A DNA stretch of 64,000 nucleotides from Silicimonas sp. (GCA_022824315.1 JAJEAC010000093.1:62001-126000); one strand, 5' to 3'; shown: positions 16,949 through 25,422, counted from the first letter of the stretch. The notes: a model not told the origin generated them from the sequence alone. Translations and numbers: made by a program.

Positions 16949-18022
16949 TCACTCCTGCCAGTTGTCGCCCCACCAGTCAGCCGGGGTGTAGTCCATTCCC
17001 TTGAACTCGGCAGTGAACTCCTGCACCCTCGCGAGGATGGCTTCGCCATCGTTGCCCTTCTCTTCCATCAAGGCCAGCCACGCGTCGTAGGCAGGCTTTG
17101 TCTGTGCAACCCACTTGGCCTTCTCTTCCGGCACCAGGCGAATGATGGTGTCTCCACGGCCATCCATCTTTGCCACGGACGAACCCCTGCGGTTGTCGAC
17201 GATCGCGCCGGTGAAGTTCGTGAGCTCGTTTTCCATTGAGCGAAAGATCTCACGCTGTTCATCGGTCAGGCTGTCCCAGGTCTGCTGCGACATGGTCATC
17301 GGGATCATCACGAACGGGCCGCCCACCAGCGAGTGATTCGAGGTGTGATCCGTCATCTTCCACTTGATCAATGGCGCAGTCGGAAACCAGATGCCGTCGA
17401 TCGCCTTGCGCTGGAGCGACACGTAGAGGTCTTCCAGCTTGATATTCCGAGGCGTTGCGCCCAGCAGTTCGCTGTAGGTCACGCCCGACTTCGAGAACGC
17501 GCCAATTTCCAGCTTCTGCAGGTCCTCCAGTGTGTGAACCGGATCGACATCCTTGTGGATATGCAGGTTGAAGAAGTCGGAGACGTGGAAACCCAATGGC
17601 ACCAGGCCTTCGAACTCGGCCTGAACCTCGGGGATTTCGTGATACATCTTCTGGAAGACGTGATTTGCCTCGACCGTGCTGTCAAACTGGAACGGCAGGG
17701 TCATGACATGGGTCGTCGGGAAAAGGCTTTCCTGCGTGAAGATGCCCGTCGTAACCACGAGGTCGACAAGGCCGGACTTGAGGCCGTCGACGGTCTGTGG
17801 GGCCTTGACCAGGGTTCCTCCGTGGAACCACTTGAACGTCAGCTCTCCGTTGGTTCGCCGCGTGATTTCCTTGAGATACGGCTTGTAGACGAATTCCACC
17901 AGGTAGTGGCTTTCCGGCTCATAGCTGCCGACCTTGAGTTCCTTGGCCCAAGCGTTTGGCGCAATGACCAGCGCTGCGGCTGTGGAAACCGCAAGCGTTT
18001 TCATCCAATTTGTCAGTTTCAT
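16949..18022 (-). CDS. dctP: TRAP transporter solute-binding protein (DctP family)
   Basis: The 357-residue protein starts with a signal peptide (about 26 residues, ending AWA before KELKVGSYEP), so it acts in the periplasm. The DctP fold is recognisable from LKSGLVDLVVTTG (about 80-92), LGATPRNIKLEDLYVSLQ and RKAIDGIWFPTAPL, where family members bind the carboxylate of the ligand. GAGGAG precedes the ATG by about six bases. It feeds the fused permease downstream. DctP proteins mainly bind carboxylates, sugar acids, ectoines and sulfonates; the ligand here cannot be read from sequence and is the key to the pathway. Confidence 0.92.
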   Translation of the reverse strand: MKLTNWMKTLAVSTAAALVIAPNAWAKELKVGSYEPESHYLVEFVYKPYLKEITRRTNGELTFKWFHGGTLVKAPQTVDGLKSGLVDLVVTTGIFTQESLFPTTHVMTLPFQFDSTVEANHVFQKMYHEIPEVQAEFEGLVPLGFHVSDFFNLHIHKDVDPVHTLEDLQKLEIGAFSKSGVTYSELLGATPRNIKLEDLYVSLQRKAIDGIWFPTAPLIKWKMTDHTSNHSLVGGPFVMIPMTMSQQTWDSLTDEQREIFRSMENELTNFTGAIVDNRRGSSVAKMDGRGDTIIRLVPEEKAKWVAQTKPAYDAWLALMEEKGNDGEAILARVQEFTAEFKGMDYTPADWWGDNWQE

Positions 18023-18092
18023 TTCAGTCTCCTCTGTGTTGATCTGACGGGGTTCGAGCGTTCAATCGCCCTGGTGTCTTGGGCTGTGGTCA

Positions 18093-19019
18093 TCAGGCCA
18101 CCTCCAAAGTTCTGCGCACTGTCTCGACATGGTCTTTCATGCCTCGCCTGATCGAGTAGTCGGGCCTCCACCCAAGCTCCTCCCGCGCCCGTGTGTCATC
18201 GAACGAAGACGCATAGGGATAGGAGGCCCGAGCCGCTTTCCGAATCCTGATCCGGGCACTGGGGAACAAATCCTGCGCGATGTTCATCACGTCGCCAACG
18301 GAATGGATCCCGCCCATGATGTTGTAGATGACTCTTGAGTGGGCATCACTTTCCAACATCAAAATCAAAGACTTGACTGCATCTTTGACGTACAGCCAGT
18401 TGCCGGATTGATCGGGGTTTGCAACCACGACGTCTTCGCCGCGAGCGATGGCGTCGAAGAGGAATGACGAATATTGCGCCGTCAGGCCGGTAGTTCGACC
18501 CGGGCCGTATACCCACGGAAAGCGCACGGCCCCGACGCTGAGACCATGAGTCCGCCCGTACCAACCCAGCATGTGCTCACAGGCGAGCTTGGTCTGGCCG
18601 TACACGGTCTCCGGCAGCTTTACGGCATCATCTGCGACCGGCTCCGCAAGCCCGCGGCCAAAGACCGAAGGCGAGCTCGTCATCACGAAACGCACGATCC
18701 CGTTCGCGACGCAGGCCTCAAGTAGCGAGAGCGTCGCAATGACGTTCACGCGGAAACCAAGTTGCGGTTCGGCTTCACAGGCTTCAGCAAGCAATCCGGC
18801 CAGATGCACGACATTGTCCGGGCGGATCCCTGACACGAGATCCTGGATCTCGGCATCGTTGCCGAGGTCCGCTCGCACATATGGGATTGCCGAACTTGAC
18901 GTGATCCAATGCGGTTCCTTGACCACGTCAGTCGCGACAACCTGGTGACCCTGATCAACCAAGGCGGGGATCAGGTGAGACCCTATGAATCCTGTCGCTC
19001 CGCTCACCAAAGTCTTCAT
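18093..19019 (-). CDS. NAD-dependent epimerase/dehydratase-family protein (extended SDR)
   Basis: The 308-residue extended SDR has the NAD motif GATGFIGSH (7-15), an acidic residue after the second strand (ATDV, Asp31), and the catalytic YGQTK (Tyr140, Lys144) with Ser115-116. PWVYGPGR and the GGIHSVGDVM region match sugar nucleotide epimerase-like enzymes. Related extended SDRs in TRAP operons act as sugar-acid dehydrogenases (for example erythronate or uronate dehydrogenases), which fits this setting better than nucleotide-sugar epimerisation. AGAGGAAG precedes the ATG. It lies between the transketolase genes and the TRAP binding protein. Exact reaction unknown. Confidence 0.85.
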   Translation of the reverse strand: MKTLVSGATGFIGSHLIPALVDQGHQVVATDVVKEPHWITSSSAIPYVRADLGNDAEIQDLVSGIRPDNVVHLAGLLAEACEAEPQLGFRVNVIATLSLLEACVANGIVRFVMTSSPSVFGRGLAEPVADDAVKLPETVYGQTKLACEHMLGWYGRTHGLSVGAVRFPWVYGPGRTTGLTAQYSSFLFDAIARGEDVVVANPDQSGNWLYVKDAVKSLILMLESDAHSRVIYNIMGGIHSVGDVMNIAQDLFPSARIRIRKAARASYPYASSFDDTRAREELGWRPDYSIRRGMKDHVETVRRTLEVA

Positions 19020-19058
19020 GTCTTCCTCTCGGATCGGCTCACCAATGGAGCGGACCGT

Positions 19059-19946
19059 TCAAGTCTGGCCTTGGTCGAGTGCCGCCAACTCCGCCTCTAG
19101 TCGTTCGATTGTGCTCAGGATCTCCCGCCAGCCGGGCTCCCATTCGAGATGCCCGGTGTCCCAGCGCCCATTCGCACCGACGAAATGGGCGAACGGGATG
19201 GCGTTCTGGTAGACTCCGATGCCGGCAAAAATCCTGGTGTCTGCAATCATTGCATAGGGTTTGCCCTTGACGCTGCGGGCCTCTTTGAAAGCGTCCAGGA
19301 TTTCCGGGATTGCGTTGCCGTTGATTTGGCGTGCGTGGAAGCCAAAGGCTTCCATCTTTTTCTTGATCGGCTCGACCGCCATCACTTCCGAGGTCTTGCC
19401 GGTGGCGCCCAAATCGTTGTTGTCGATGATGACGATGAAGTTCGACAGCTTGTAATGTGCGGCGAACATGAACGCTTCCCAAACACTGCCCTCGTGCAGT
19501 TCACCGTCCGACAACAGGCAGATCACGCGTTTGTCGGACCCCTTCTTGCGTTCTCCGAAGGCGATCCCGGCGGCTTGCGACACACCGGTACCCAAGGAAC
19601 CCGAAGTGATCTCGAACCCTCGCGCTCCCTCGATGGGGCTTTGATTGATGGGCGAGCCGTCAGCACCCATCGTGCGCAGTTCATCCATCGTGTAGATGCC
19701 CAATTCGGCCATCGCGGCGAAGTTGATGATCGTGTCATGGCCGTTCGAATTGACGAAGCGGTCATGATACCATCCGTTCCCGTCCGGTCGCATCTCGTCG
19801 AAGTAGATGCAGGCGCCAACATCCGACAAGGCGACGCCCTGCCCCGCATACCCGCCACGCTGCATGCAGATGTCCACTACGTTTCGACGCATCTTGGCGG
19901 CCTGGAGTTCGAGGGTCTTGACGCGCTTTGCCGATTTGCTTGTCAC
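19059..19946 (-). CDS. tktN: Transketolase N-terminal (thiamine diphosphate-binding) subunit
   Basis: The 295-residue protein corresponds to the first domain of transketolase. It has the thiamine diphosphate motif SDGELHEGSVWEA, followed by NFIVIIDNNDLG, and the substrate-side SNGHDTIINF and GSLGTGVSQAAGIA blocks. With the C-terminal subunit it should transfer a two-carbon ketol unit between a ketose-type donor and an aldehyde. The start is GTG inside a GTGA overlap with the C-subunit stop, with a perfect GGAGGTGA ribosome site five bases ahead. The gene order is C subunit then N subunit, opposite to the usual arrangement. Split transketolases in catabolic operons often have special substrates, so this is probably not the housekeeping enzyme. 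Confidence 0.92.
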   Translation of the reverse strand: MTSKSAKRVKTLELQAAKMRRNVVDICMQRGGYAGQGVALSDVGACIYFDEMRPDGNGWYHDRFVNSNGHDTIINFAAMAELGIYTMDELRTMGADGSPINQSPIEGARGFEITSGSLGTGVSQAAGIAFGERKKGSDKRVICLLSDGELHEGSVWEAFMFAAHYKLSNFIVIIDNNDLGATGKTSEVMAVEPIKKKMEAFGFHARQINGNAIPEILDAFKEARSVKGKPYAMIADTRIFAGIGVYQNAIPFAHFVGANGRWDTGHLEWEPGWREILSTIERLEAELAALDQGQT

Positions 19947-20890
19947 TGCATCACCTCCTCGATCCGCTTGGCCAAAGCCGGTCCGTCCAGGCCGAAGTGT
20001 TTCCTGATGTGTCGAATCGATCCGCCAGGCGCCCAGCTGTCTGGAACACCGACGCGGGTGATGCGCGGCCCGCGCCCTACCTTGCAGACGATTTCGCTCA
20101 CGAGGCCGCCCAGTCCGGTCGAGATCTGATGGTTCTCGATCGTGACGATCTGGTCGTGCGCAAAGCAGTAGTCGATGACTTCCTGCTCATTCACCGGCTT
20201 GATCGTCGGCACATGCAAGAGCGAATGATCAACGCCTTGAACAACAAGAATATCTGAGGCCTCGACCGCCCATTGCGAGGCGTGGCCGCAAGAAATCACG
20301 CCAATGCCCGAGCCTGTTCGCAGCGGGTAGGTCCTGCCCAGCTCAAACTTGAACGTCTCGGGATCGAGCATCTTGGGCGTCGTGCCGCGATGCCCGCGCA
20401 TGTATACAAGCCCTGGCGTCTCGCACGCCACGTCCAGGGCCTGCGCAAAATCCGTCACGTCCATCGGGTCGATGACCGTGGCTTGGGGCACTGCCCGCAG
20501 CATGCCCAAGTCTTCAGTGCCCTGATGGTGAACCGGTGCGGGGCTCGAGATGCCCGGCGTGAATCCAATGCAAATGCCCGTATTCTTGCTGGTGCCCATG
20601 CAGATCACCATCTGATCAAAGCACCGGCGGGAGGCGTAGCTGCCAAACGTCGATGTGATCGGGACAAATCCGGCCTTGGCCAGGCCAGCGGCAACCCCTA
20701 CCAGATTCTGCTCAGCCATGCCGACTTCCACAAATTGATCGGGGAGTTCCTTGGTAACCTTGAAGAGATCAACATAGTGACTGAGGTCCGCGCTCATCAT
20801 GATGACATCATCTCGGCGTCGGCAGAGATCAAAGCTGATGTCGTCGAAGGCCGACGGAACCCTTTGGCGTTCCTCTTTCGTCAGGAGCAT
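19943..20890 (-). CDS. tktC: Transketolase C-terminal (pyrimidine-binding) subunit
   Basis: The 315-residue product corresponds to the middle and C-terminal domains of transketolase or DXS. FVEVGMAEQNLVGVAAGLA contains the glutamate that activates the thiamine ring, and TFGSYASRRCFDQM and HHQGTEDLGMLRAVP are the following conserved blocks; HQISTGLGGLV lies in the C-terminal domain. ATG 20890 was chosen over an upstream in-frame start at 20974 because the longer form overlaps the preceding SDR gene with non-homologous sequence; no strong ribosome site is visible. It is co-translated with the N subunit through a four-base GTGA overlap. Confidence 0.92.
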   Translation of the reverse strand: MLLTKEERQRVPSAFDDISFDLCRRRDDVIMMSADLSHYVDLFKVTKELPDQFVEVGMAEQNLVGVAAGLAKAGFVPITSTFGSYASRRCFDQMVICMGTSKNTGICIGFTPGISSPAPVHHQGTEDLGMLRAVPQATVIDPMDVTDFAQALDVACETPGLVYMRGHRGTTPKMLDPETFKFELGRTYPLRTGSGIGVISCGHASQWAVEASDILVVQGVDHSLLHVPTIKPVNEQEVIDYCFAHDQIVTIENHQISTGLGGLVSEIVCKVGRGPRITRVGVPDSWAPGGSIRHIRKHFGLDGPALAKRIEEVMQ

Positions 20891-20921
20891 GTGTCGTGCA
20901 CTTTCGCGATGGCATGAGTGT

Positions 20922-21704
20922 TCATACGGACCCGGCGACATTGAACCCTCCCCCACCGGCATCGATATGCGCACCTGTGACGAGTGACGACGCGGGTGAC
21001 ATCAGCCAAAGCGCGATGTCGGCGATCTCGCCCGGCTGTCCGATTCGTCCCATCGGGATCGAATCTTCGACAGCCTTTCTCAATTCAGGATCGGCTTCCA
21101 ATCCAGCGGTCATGGCACTTGCGACAGCGCCGGGTCGCACCGTGTTGACACGGATTCCTTCCCGTGCCACTTCCTTTGCGAATCCCTTGGAAAAGACGTC
21201 GACTGCGCCCTTTGAGGCGGCATAGACACTGTGCCCGGGACGCCCTCCGATGGTTGCCGCCATGGACGAGACATTGACGATGGACCCTCCCAGCCCGCCT
21301 GACCTGGTGGACATGAGGCGCGCCGCTTCCCGGCAGCAGATCATCAGGCCAGTGACGTTGGTCGCGATCAGCCTTGAGATCGCTTCAAAGTTCAGGTCTC
21401 GAACCATGTCACTGACGAAGATCCCTGCAGCATGCAGCACGCCTGTCGGCGGGCCATAGGTTTCGGCTGCGGTTTTGTACGCCTCCACGACTTCCGTTTC
21501 AGACGAGACATCCGCGGGAAGAAAGTTTGCCGCCCCACCTCCTTCAGTGATTTCCCGGATCAGCGATTCGACCGACGATCGCTCCGCTTCAAGCGACACA
21601 AGCGAAATCGCGTAGCCGTTCCTGGCGGCACGCCGCGCCGTGGCCGCACCCATGGCTCCGGCACCGCCCGTGATCAGGCAATGCCCCGTCACGGCAAATT
21701 GCAC
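20922..21704 (-). CDS. Short-chain dehydrogenase/reductase, operon gene 1
   Basis: The 260-residue classical SDR has TGGAGAMGAATARR (12-25) as cofactor motif, HAAG (91-94) in place of the usual NNAG, Ser146-147, and YAASK with Tyr161 and Lys165. The C-terminal TGAHIDAGGGG is the typical ending. The start is GTG at 21704, with GGGAGGAA eight bases ahead. It is the first gene of the operon, 57 bases downstream of the 38-bp palindrome, and is followed 31 bases on by the transketolase C subunit. Being first, it may act on the imported compound or on the immediate transketolase substrate; this is inference. Confidence 0.86.
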   Translation of the reverse strand: MQFAVTGHCLITGGAGAMGAATARRAARNGYAISLVSLEAERSSVESLIREITEGGGAANFLPADVSSETEVVEAYKTAAETYGPPTGVLHAAGIFVSDMVRDLNFEAISRLIATNVTGLMICCREAARLMSTRSGGLGGSIVNVSSMAATIGGRPGHSVYAASKGAVDVFSKGFAKEVAREGIRVNTVRPGAVASAMTAGLEADPELRKAVEDSIPMGRIGQPGEIADIALWLMSPASSLVTGAHIDAGGGGFNVAGSV

Positions 21705-21760
21705 ATGTCAAGTTCCTCCCTAACCTGCCCCAGTCAGCCGGTTCGCCGGTCTGGCGAATG

Positions 21761-21798
21761 AACAGGTAAGAGGTCAGAGGTCTGACCTCCTACCTGTT
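21761..21798. promoter_or_regulatory. 38-bp near-perfect palindrome, candidate GntR operator for the catabolic operon
   Basis: The left arm AACAGGTAAGAGGTCAGA and the right arm TCTGACCTCCTACCTGTT are reverse complements at 17 of 18 positions around a GG centre. A further 11-base palindrome, GTCAGGCTGAC, follows at 21805-21815. It lies 57 bases upstream of the first operon gene and about 90 bases downstream of the gntR stop. The core TCAGA...TCTGA recurs before gntR itself, so both are probably bound by that regulator. Confidence 0.72.
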
Positions 21799-21889
21799 AC
21801 TATTGTCAGGCTGACGCCATGTCAACAAGAAGGACGGGATGGGCGTGAATGGGCCTCGGGAGGCCAAGGAACCGGGACAACCCGGGGAT

Positions 21890-22717
21890 CTATGCGTGCT
21901 TCAAGGCGCTCAAATGCGAGCTGACCTTTGTTGGCGGCAAGGATTTCTGGGCAACCTTTGGGATGCGCCCATGGAAATCGATTGCTTCGGGACGCTCTGC
22001 CGCGAACCTGATGTCCACGCGCGCGGTGTTGTACCACGTCACCGAATAGCCGAGCATAGTGCCGCGATCCGAATAAGTGCTGTATTCCACCAAGAGAGCC
22101 GGGTCAGCCTCGCGCAGGTCCAAACGCATGGCCGTGTCGGCCGGCAGGGGCACCACCGTTACCCGGCCATCCGAGCGCATCAGGTTGCTTGCAAGCTGGT
22201 CCTGGTACATCGCGACAAGCGTGTTGGTGTTTACATCGAACCCGCTCGCATCGAAGGAAATGCCCTCAATCTCTGCACACACCGCATCAATCGTGCGTTG
22301 TATCGGTACGTCGTCGGCCCGAAACACGCGATCGATCAACCAGAATTCGCTGCCGGCTGCGATCTCCAGCAAATCAGCAACTGTGGCATCTGCAGGGCCG
22401 CGTTCGATCGACAAGTCCGAAACCGACGGCTCCTGTCCGCTTTCACGAATCAGGTTTGGCGCGCTGCGGATGTAGGGCAAAGGCACGACCACGCGCTTTG
22501 CGTCCCTGGGCTTGCGGACGATCGTGCCGACGCCCCATTTCTTCTCGATCAGACCGGCCTGCCAAAGGCTGCCGAACGCTTCGCGCAGCTTGGCCCTGCT
22601 CACGCCGAGACTCTCTGAGAGTTTGACTTCGGATGGCAAACGGTCCCCGTCGTCAAAGTCGGATTCGATCATCTCGCGAAGGCGCACAGTTATTTCTGTC
22701 GGATCGGCCAGGGTCAC
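21890..22717 (-). CDS. GntR-family transcriptional regulator with UTRA sensor domain
   Basis: The 275-residue protein has an N-terminal GntR winged helix (about residues 8-68) with RLPSEVKLSESLGVSRAKLREAFGSL (the family's recognition region, given here as RLPSEVKLSESLG then VSRAKLREAFGSL). Residues about 90-250 form a UTRA ligand-binding fold, with LLVEYSTYSDRGTMLGYS typical of that domain. The start is GTG behind AGGAG. The operon it is expected to control begins 185 bases after its stop, and a TCAGA/TCTGA inverted repeat lies about 30 bases before its own start, pointing to autoregulation. The effector is probably a substrate or intermediate of the operon. Confidence 0.88.
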   Translation of the reverse strand: MTLADPTEITVRLREMIESDFDDGDRLPSEVKLSESLGVSRAKLREAFGSLWQAGLIEKKWGVGTIVRKPRDAKRVVVPLPYIRSAPNLIRESGQEPSVSDLSIERGPADATVADLLEIAAGSEFWLIDRVFRADDVPIQRTIDAVCAEIEGISFDASGFDVNTNTLVAMYQDQLASNLMRSDGRVTVVPLPADTAMRLDLREADPALLVEYSTYSDRGTMLGYSVTWYNTARVDIRFAAERPEAIDFHGRIPKVAQKSLPPTKVSSHLSALKHA

Positions 22718-22743
22718 CTGCTCCTAGAAAACAAAGACAAATT

Positions 22744-22767
22744 TCAGATGTCGCGAGAGACGTCTGA
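22744..22767. promoter_or_regulatory. Inverted repeat before gntR, candidate autoregulatory operator
   Basis: TCAGATGTC and GACGTCTGA match as reverse complements at eight of nine positions across a six-base spacer. The right arm continues as CCTC, giving GTCTGACCTC, close to the right arm of the operon palindrome (GGTCTGACCTC). It lies 27-50 bases upstream of the gntR start, where a bound repressor would block the promoter. Confidence 0.6.
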
Positions 22768-23882
22768 CCTCTTGAAACTACAGCAAATTGCGTACGTGAT
22801 CAAGCTGGGCACCGATTGATTTGGCGCCGCCGTCTCTGCTTCCGACCCTAGTGCTTCATCGGGAAGCATGTTTCCCGAACGCCATCGCCCCACTCCTGCA
22901 GGCTCTTTCGGCACCGGCGCAGCACGCTGCAGTCTGACGCTGACCTGAAGCCTTTGGCAATGGCTGGCCGAACTGGGCCCTCAACGTCAGGCAGGCCTGG
23001 ACCGCGGCATGATTATGGGCCGTTGAACAATCACGCCTGTCGCAATGAGGCGGATGCCGCAGCGTCCCTAGTTCAAGCCGAATCGCCAGCGCCAGCGATT
23101 CGCGCAGCTTCGGCGCAGAATTGCACAACGGCCAGTTCCTGGCAGGGCCGAAGCCTCGGCAAAGCCATTATTGGAAGCTCTTAAGAGCCCCACTCTGTCA
23201 AGCATATTCCTTTCTCGACACCCTTCGCCTCACGTCCGGAAACTGGAAGTCCTGTCCCGGAAGTTCCCTTCCCGGCAGCCGTCTCCCCCTTGCGGCAACG
23301 GTTTCCTCGTGCCGTCACATTCTTCTTCTCCCAATTGTCGGGGCGGTTCGGCACCATTCGGGGATGCTCCAGGCTGTCACATGCTCCGCGGGATGCCAGG
23401 AAAACTACGACGGCGTCTTGACCGAATTTCCGGGTCGGCGCACGCGACGTTACCGGAGACGGGATTGTGCATCCAGAGCCTGGAAAGGCGTCCCGCCTTG
23501 CTAAGCTTGCGCCATCCACCGCTCCTGACCCAGTTTCAGCAACCACGGGGAAGGCTCCCGGCGTCATTCGATCATCCTGTGTGCCGCACCGCAGCCTCCG
23601 TCCCCCTCTTTACGCCTCCACAAGAATTGATGGCGCGGCTCCACGGAAATTGCGGCGCCGCCGACAATGTGACGGGAATTCCGGTCTCCGGTCGCGGCAA
23701 TGCATTCGCCAGGCGAATCGAAGACCGCGTGACCGAGCCTCAGCCCCGAAAGCCTGGGGACGGGTCCCTCGACGACACAAACACATCGAGGAAGTTCTGG
23801 CCGGGAAGGACGGGTCGCACTGGCGATGAAGCTGTCCGCCAACAGTACAAGGGCGGGAAAGGCCAAGCCTCGACTCGAGACT
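22768..23882. other. Gene-poor stretch between gntR and hxlR
   Basis: About 1.1 kb holds no frame with recognisable protein character on either strand; the open frames present are arginine-, proline- and serine-rich shadows typical of GC-rich non-coding DNA. A perfect 12-base palindrome GCTCTTAAGAGC lies at 23177-23188. I see no tRNA, repeat array or mobile-element end. It may be a decayed region. Confidence 0.4.
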
Positions 23883-24293
23883 TCACAACCGCTTGCCGCC
23901 GAGCACGGTTCCGGCCAATGGTCTGGCGCACCTGCTCTCGACCTCGAGCAACTGTTCTTCTTCACAAAGCCGCGTTTCCTTGAAGTCCTTGCCCCACTCC
24001 TGCATTGCTTCGATGATGGGCTTCAAGCTCCTCCCACGTTCCGTCACTTCGTACTCCACGCGCGGCGGCACCTCGGCAAACACATGCCGAGAGATAACGC
24101 CATCGGCTTCCAGTTCCCGCAGTTGAAGCGTGATCATCCGTTCGGTCGCGTTGGGGGCTAGACGGCACAGCTCGCTGAAACGCTTTCGTCCGCCAAGAAG
24201 ACGGCAAATCAGAATCGGCTTCCAGCGGCCACCGATTACGCTCAACGTCGCTTCGACATCGCACCCCGTTTTCCAATTGTACTTTCTGACCAT
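23883..24293 (-). CDS. HxlR-family transcriptional regulator
   Basis: The 136-residue winged-helix protein has the full HxlR pattern: Cys11 (KTGCDVEATL), GGRWKPILICRLLGG, the recognition helix in TERMITLQLRELEADG, and the wing VEYEVTERG. The single N-terminal cysteine is conserved in members that sense quinones, aldehydes or oxidants, such as QorR- and YodB-type regulators. It is divergent from an MDR oxidoreductase gene, the typical target of such a regulator, and a palindromic site lies between them. It probably represses the reductase-SDR pair until an electrophile modifies Cys11; this is inference from the family. Confidence 0.9.
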   Translation of the reverse strand: MVRKYNWKTGCDVEATLSVIGGRWKPILICRLLGGRKRFSELCRLAPNATERMITLQLRELEADGVISRHVFAEVPPRVEYEVTERGRSLKPIIEAMQEWGKDFKETRLCEEEQLLEVESRCARPLAGTVLGGKRL

Positions 24294-24323
24294 CCCTGTC
24301 GCCTCGATGATTCAATATCCCAT

Positions 24324-24341
24324 ACTTACAAAAATGTAGGT
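24324..24341. promoter_or_regulatory. Inverted repeat between hxlR and the MDR gene, candidate HxlR operator
   Basis: ACTTAC and GTAGGT are near reverse complements (five of six) around the spacer AAAAAT. This resembles the ACTTAC-n5/6-GTAAGT type of site bound by HxlR-family regulators. It lies about 30 bases before the hxlR start and about 70 bases before the MDR start, so it can control both. Confidence 0.55.
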
Positions 24342-24411
24342 TCTTGTCAAAACCTAGGTGAAGACGCAGTATTCCGGTCGAAGTTTCGAACAGTTCAGAC
24401 GGAGGTCAACA

Positions 24412-25422
24412 ATGAAGGCTCTTGGTTACAGCGAAAGGGGGCCGGTTTCGGCACCGAACTCGGTCGTCGAATTTGACGCAGACATGCCCGTTCCCGGCAC
24501 GCGCGACTTGCTGGTTGAAGTGCGTGGCGTCTCGGTCAATCCGGTCGACGTGAAGGTCCGTGCAAACCGCCCGCCCGAAGGCACACGCATCCTGGGGTTC
24601 GATGCGGCCGGCATCGTCAAGGAAGTCGGCGCCGGCGTGACGGCGTTCGAGCCGGGCGACGAGGTGTTTTATGCCGGCGAATTCACCCGTCCGGGAAGCA
24701 ATGCCGAGTTTCAGGCCGTGGATGAACGTTTGGCGGGCCGCAAGCCAACCTCGCTCAACTTTTCGGAAGCCGCCGGCATGCCACTGACCAGCATCACCGC
24801 TTGGGAGATGCTGTTTGACAGTTTTGGCATCAAGGAGGGAGACGGCGACGGTGAAGCGATCCTGATCATCGGGGCCGCCGGAGGCGTCGGCTCGATCCTG
24901 ATCCAGCTGGCCAAGAAACTGACGGGCCTGACCGTCGTGGCGAGTGCGTCGCGCGATGACACGGTCGCGTGGGTCAAGAAGATGGGCGCAGACCATGTGG
25001 TCAACCATCGCAACCCGCTCAACGACGAGATGAAGGCACTCGGCATCTCTCCAAAATTTGTCGCCACGCTGAACCAGACGGACAAGCACTTCGACGCCAT
25101 TGTCGACCTGATCAAGCCGCGGGGCCATATCGCGCTGATCGACGACCCACAGGACGTCAATATCGGCGCGATCAAGCTCAAGGCCCTGTCGTATAGCTGG
25201 GAGTTCATGTTTGCCCGATCGATGTTCCAGACCGAGGACATGGACGCACAGTCCCAACTGCTCAACCGCGTGTCCACAATGCTGGATGATGGCTCGTTGA
25301 TCTCGACGGTGAACAAGCATTGCGGGACCATGAGCGAGACAACCCTGCGCGAGGCGCTTGCCCATCAGGAAGAAGGATCCGCAATCGGCAAGACCGTCCT
25401 GGACGGGTTCGGTGGCACGTGA
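24412..25422 (+). CDS. Zinc-independent MDR oxidoreductase (quinone-reductase-like)
   Basis: The 336-residue protein belongs to the medium-chain reductase family annotated as zinc-binding alcohol dehydrogenase-like/QOR. It has the GroES-like segment [26 protein letters not shown], and the NADPH motif [16 protein letters not shown]. The zinc-ligand cysteines and histidines of true alcohol dehydrogenases are missing, as expected for quinone or enone reductases. ATG 24412 has GGAGG six bases upstream, so the longer frame from 24358 was not used. It is divergent from hxlR and followed three bases on by an SDR gene. A role in reducing reactive quinones or enals is likely from context. Confidence 0.87.
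   Translation: MKALGYSERGPVSAPNSVVEFDADMPVPGTRDLLVEVRGVSVNPVDVKVRANRPPEGTRILGFDAAGIVKEVGAGVTAFEPGDEVFYAGEFTRPGSNAEFQAVDERLAGRKPTSLNFSEAAGMPLTSITAWEMLFDSFGIKEGDGDGEAILIIGAAGGVGSILIQLAKKLTGLTVVASASRDDTVAWVKKMGADHVVNHRNPLNDEMKALGISPKFVATLNQTDKHFDAIVDLIKPRGHIALIDDPQDVNIGAIKLKALSYSWEFMFARSMFQTEDMDAQSQLLNRVSTMLDDGSLISTVNKHCGTMSETTLREALAHQEEGSAIGKTVLDGFGGT

Noticed and set aside
23177-23188. Perfect 12-base palindrome GCTCTTAAGAGC
   Set aside because: It is isolated, has no T-run and no related copy beside a gene; it can arise by chance in 64 kb.
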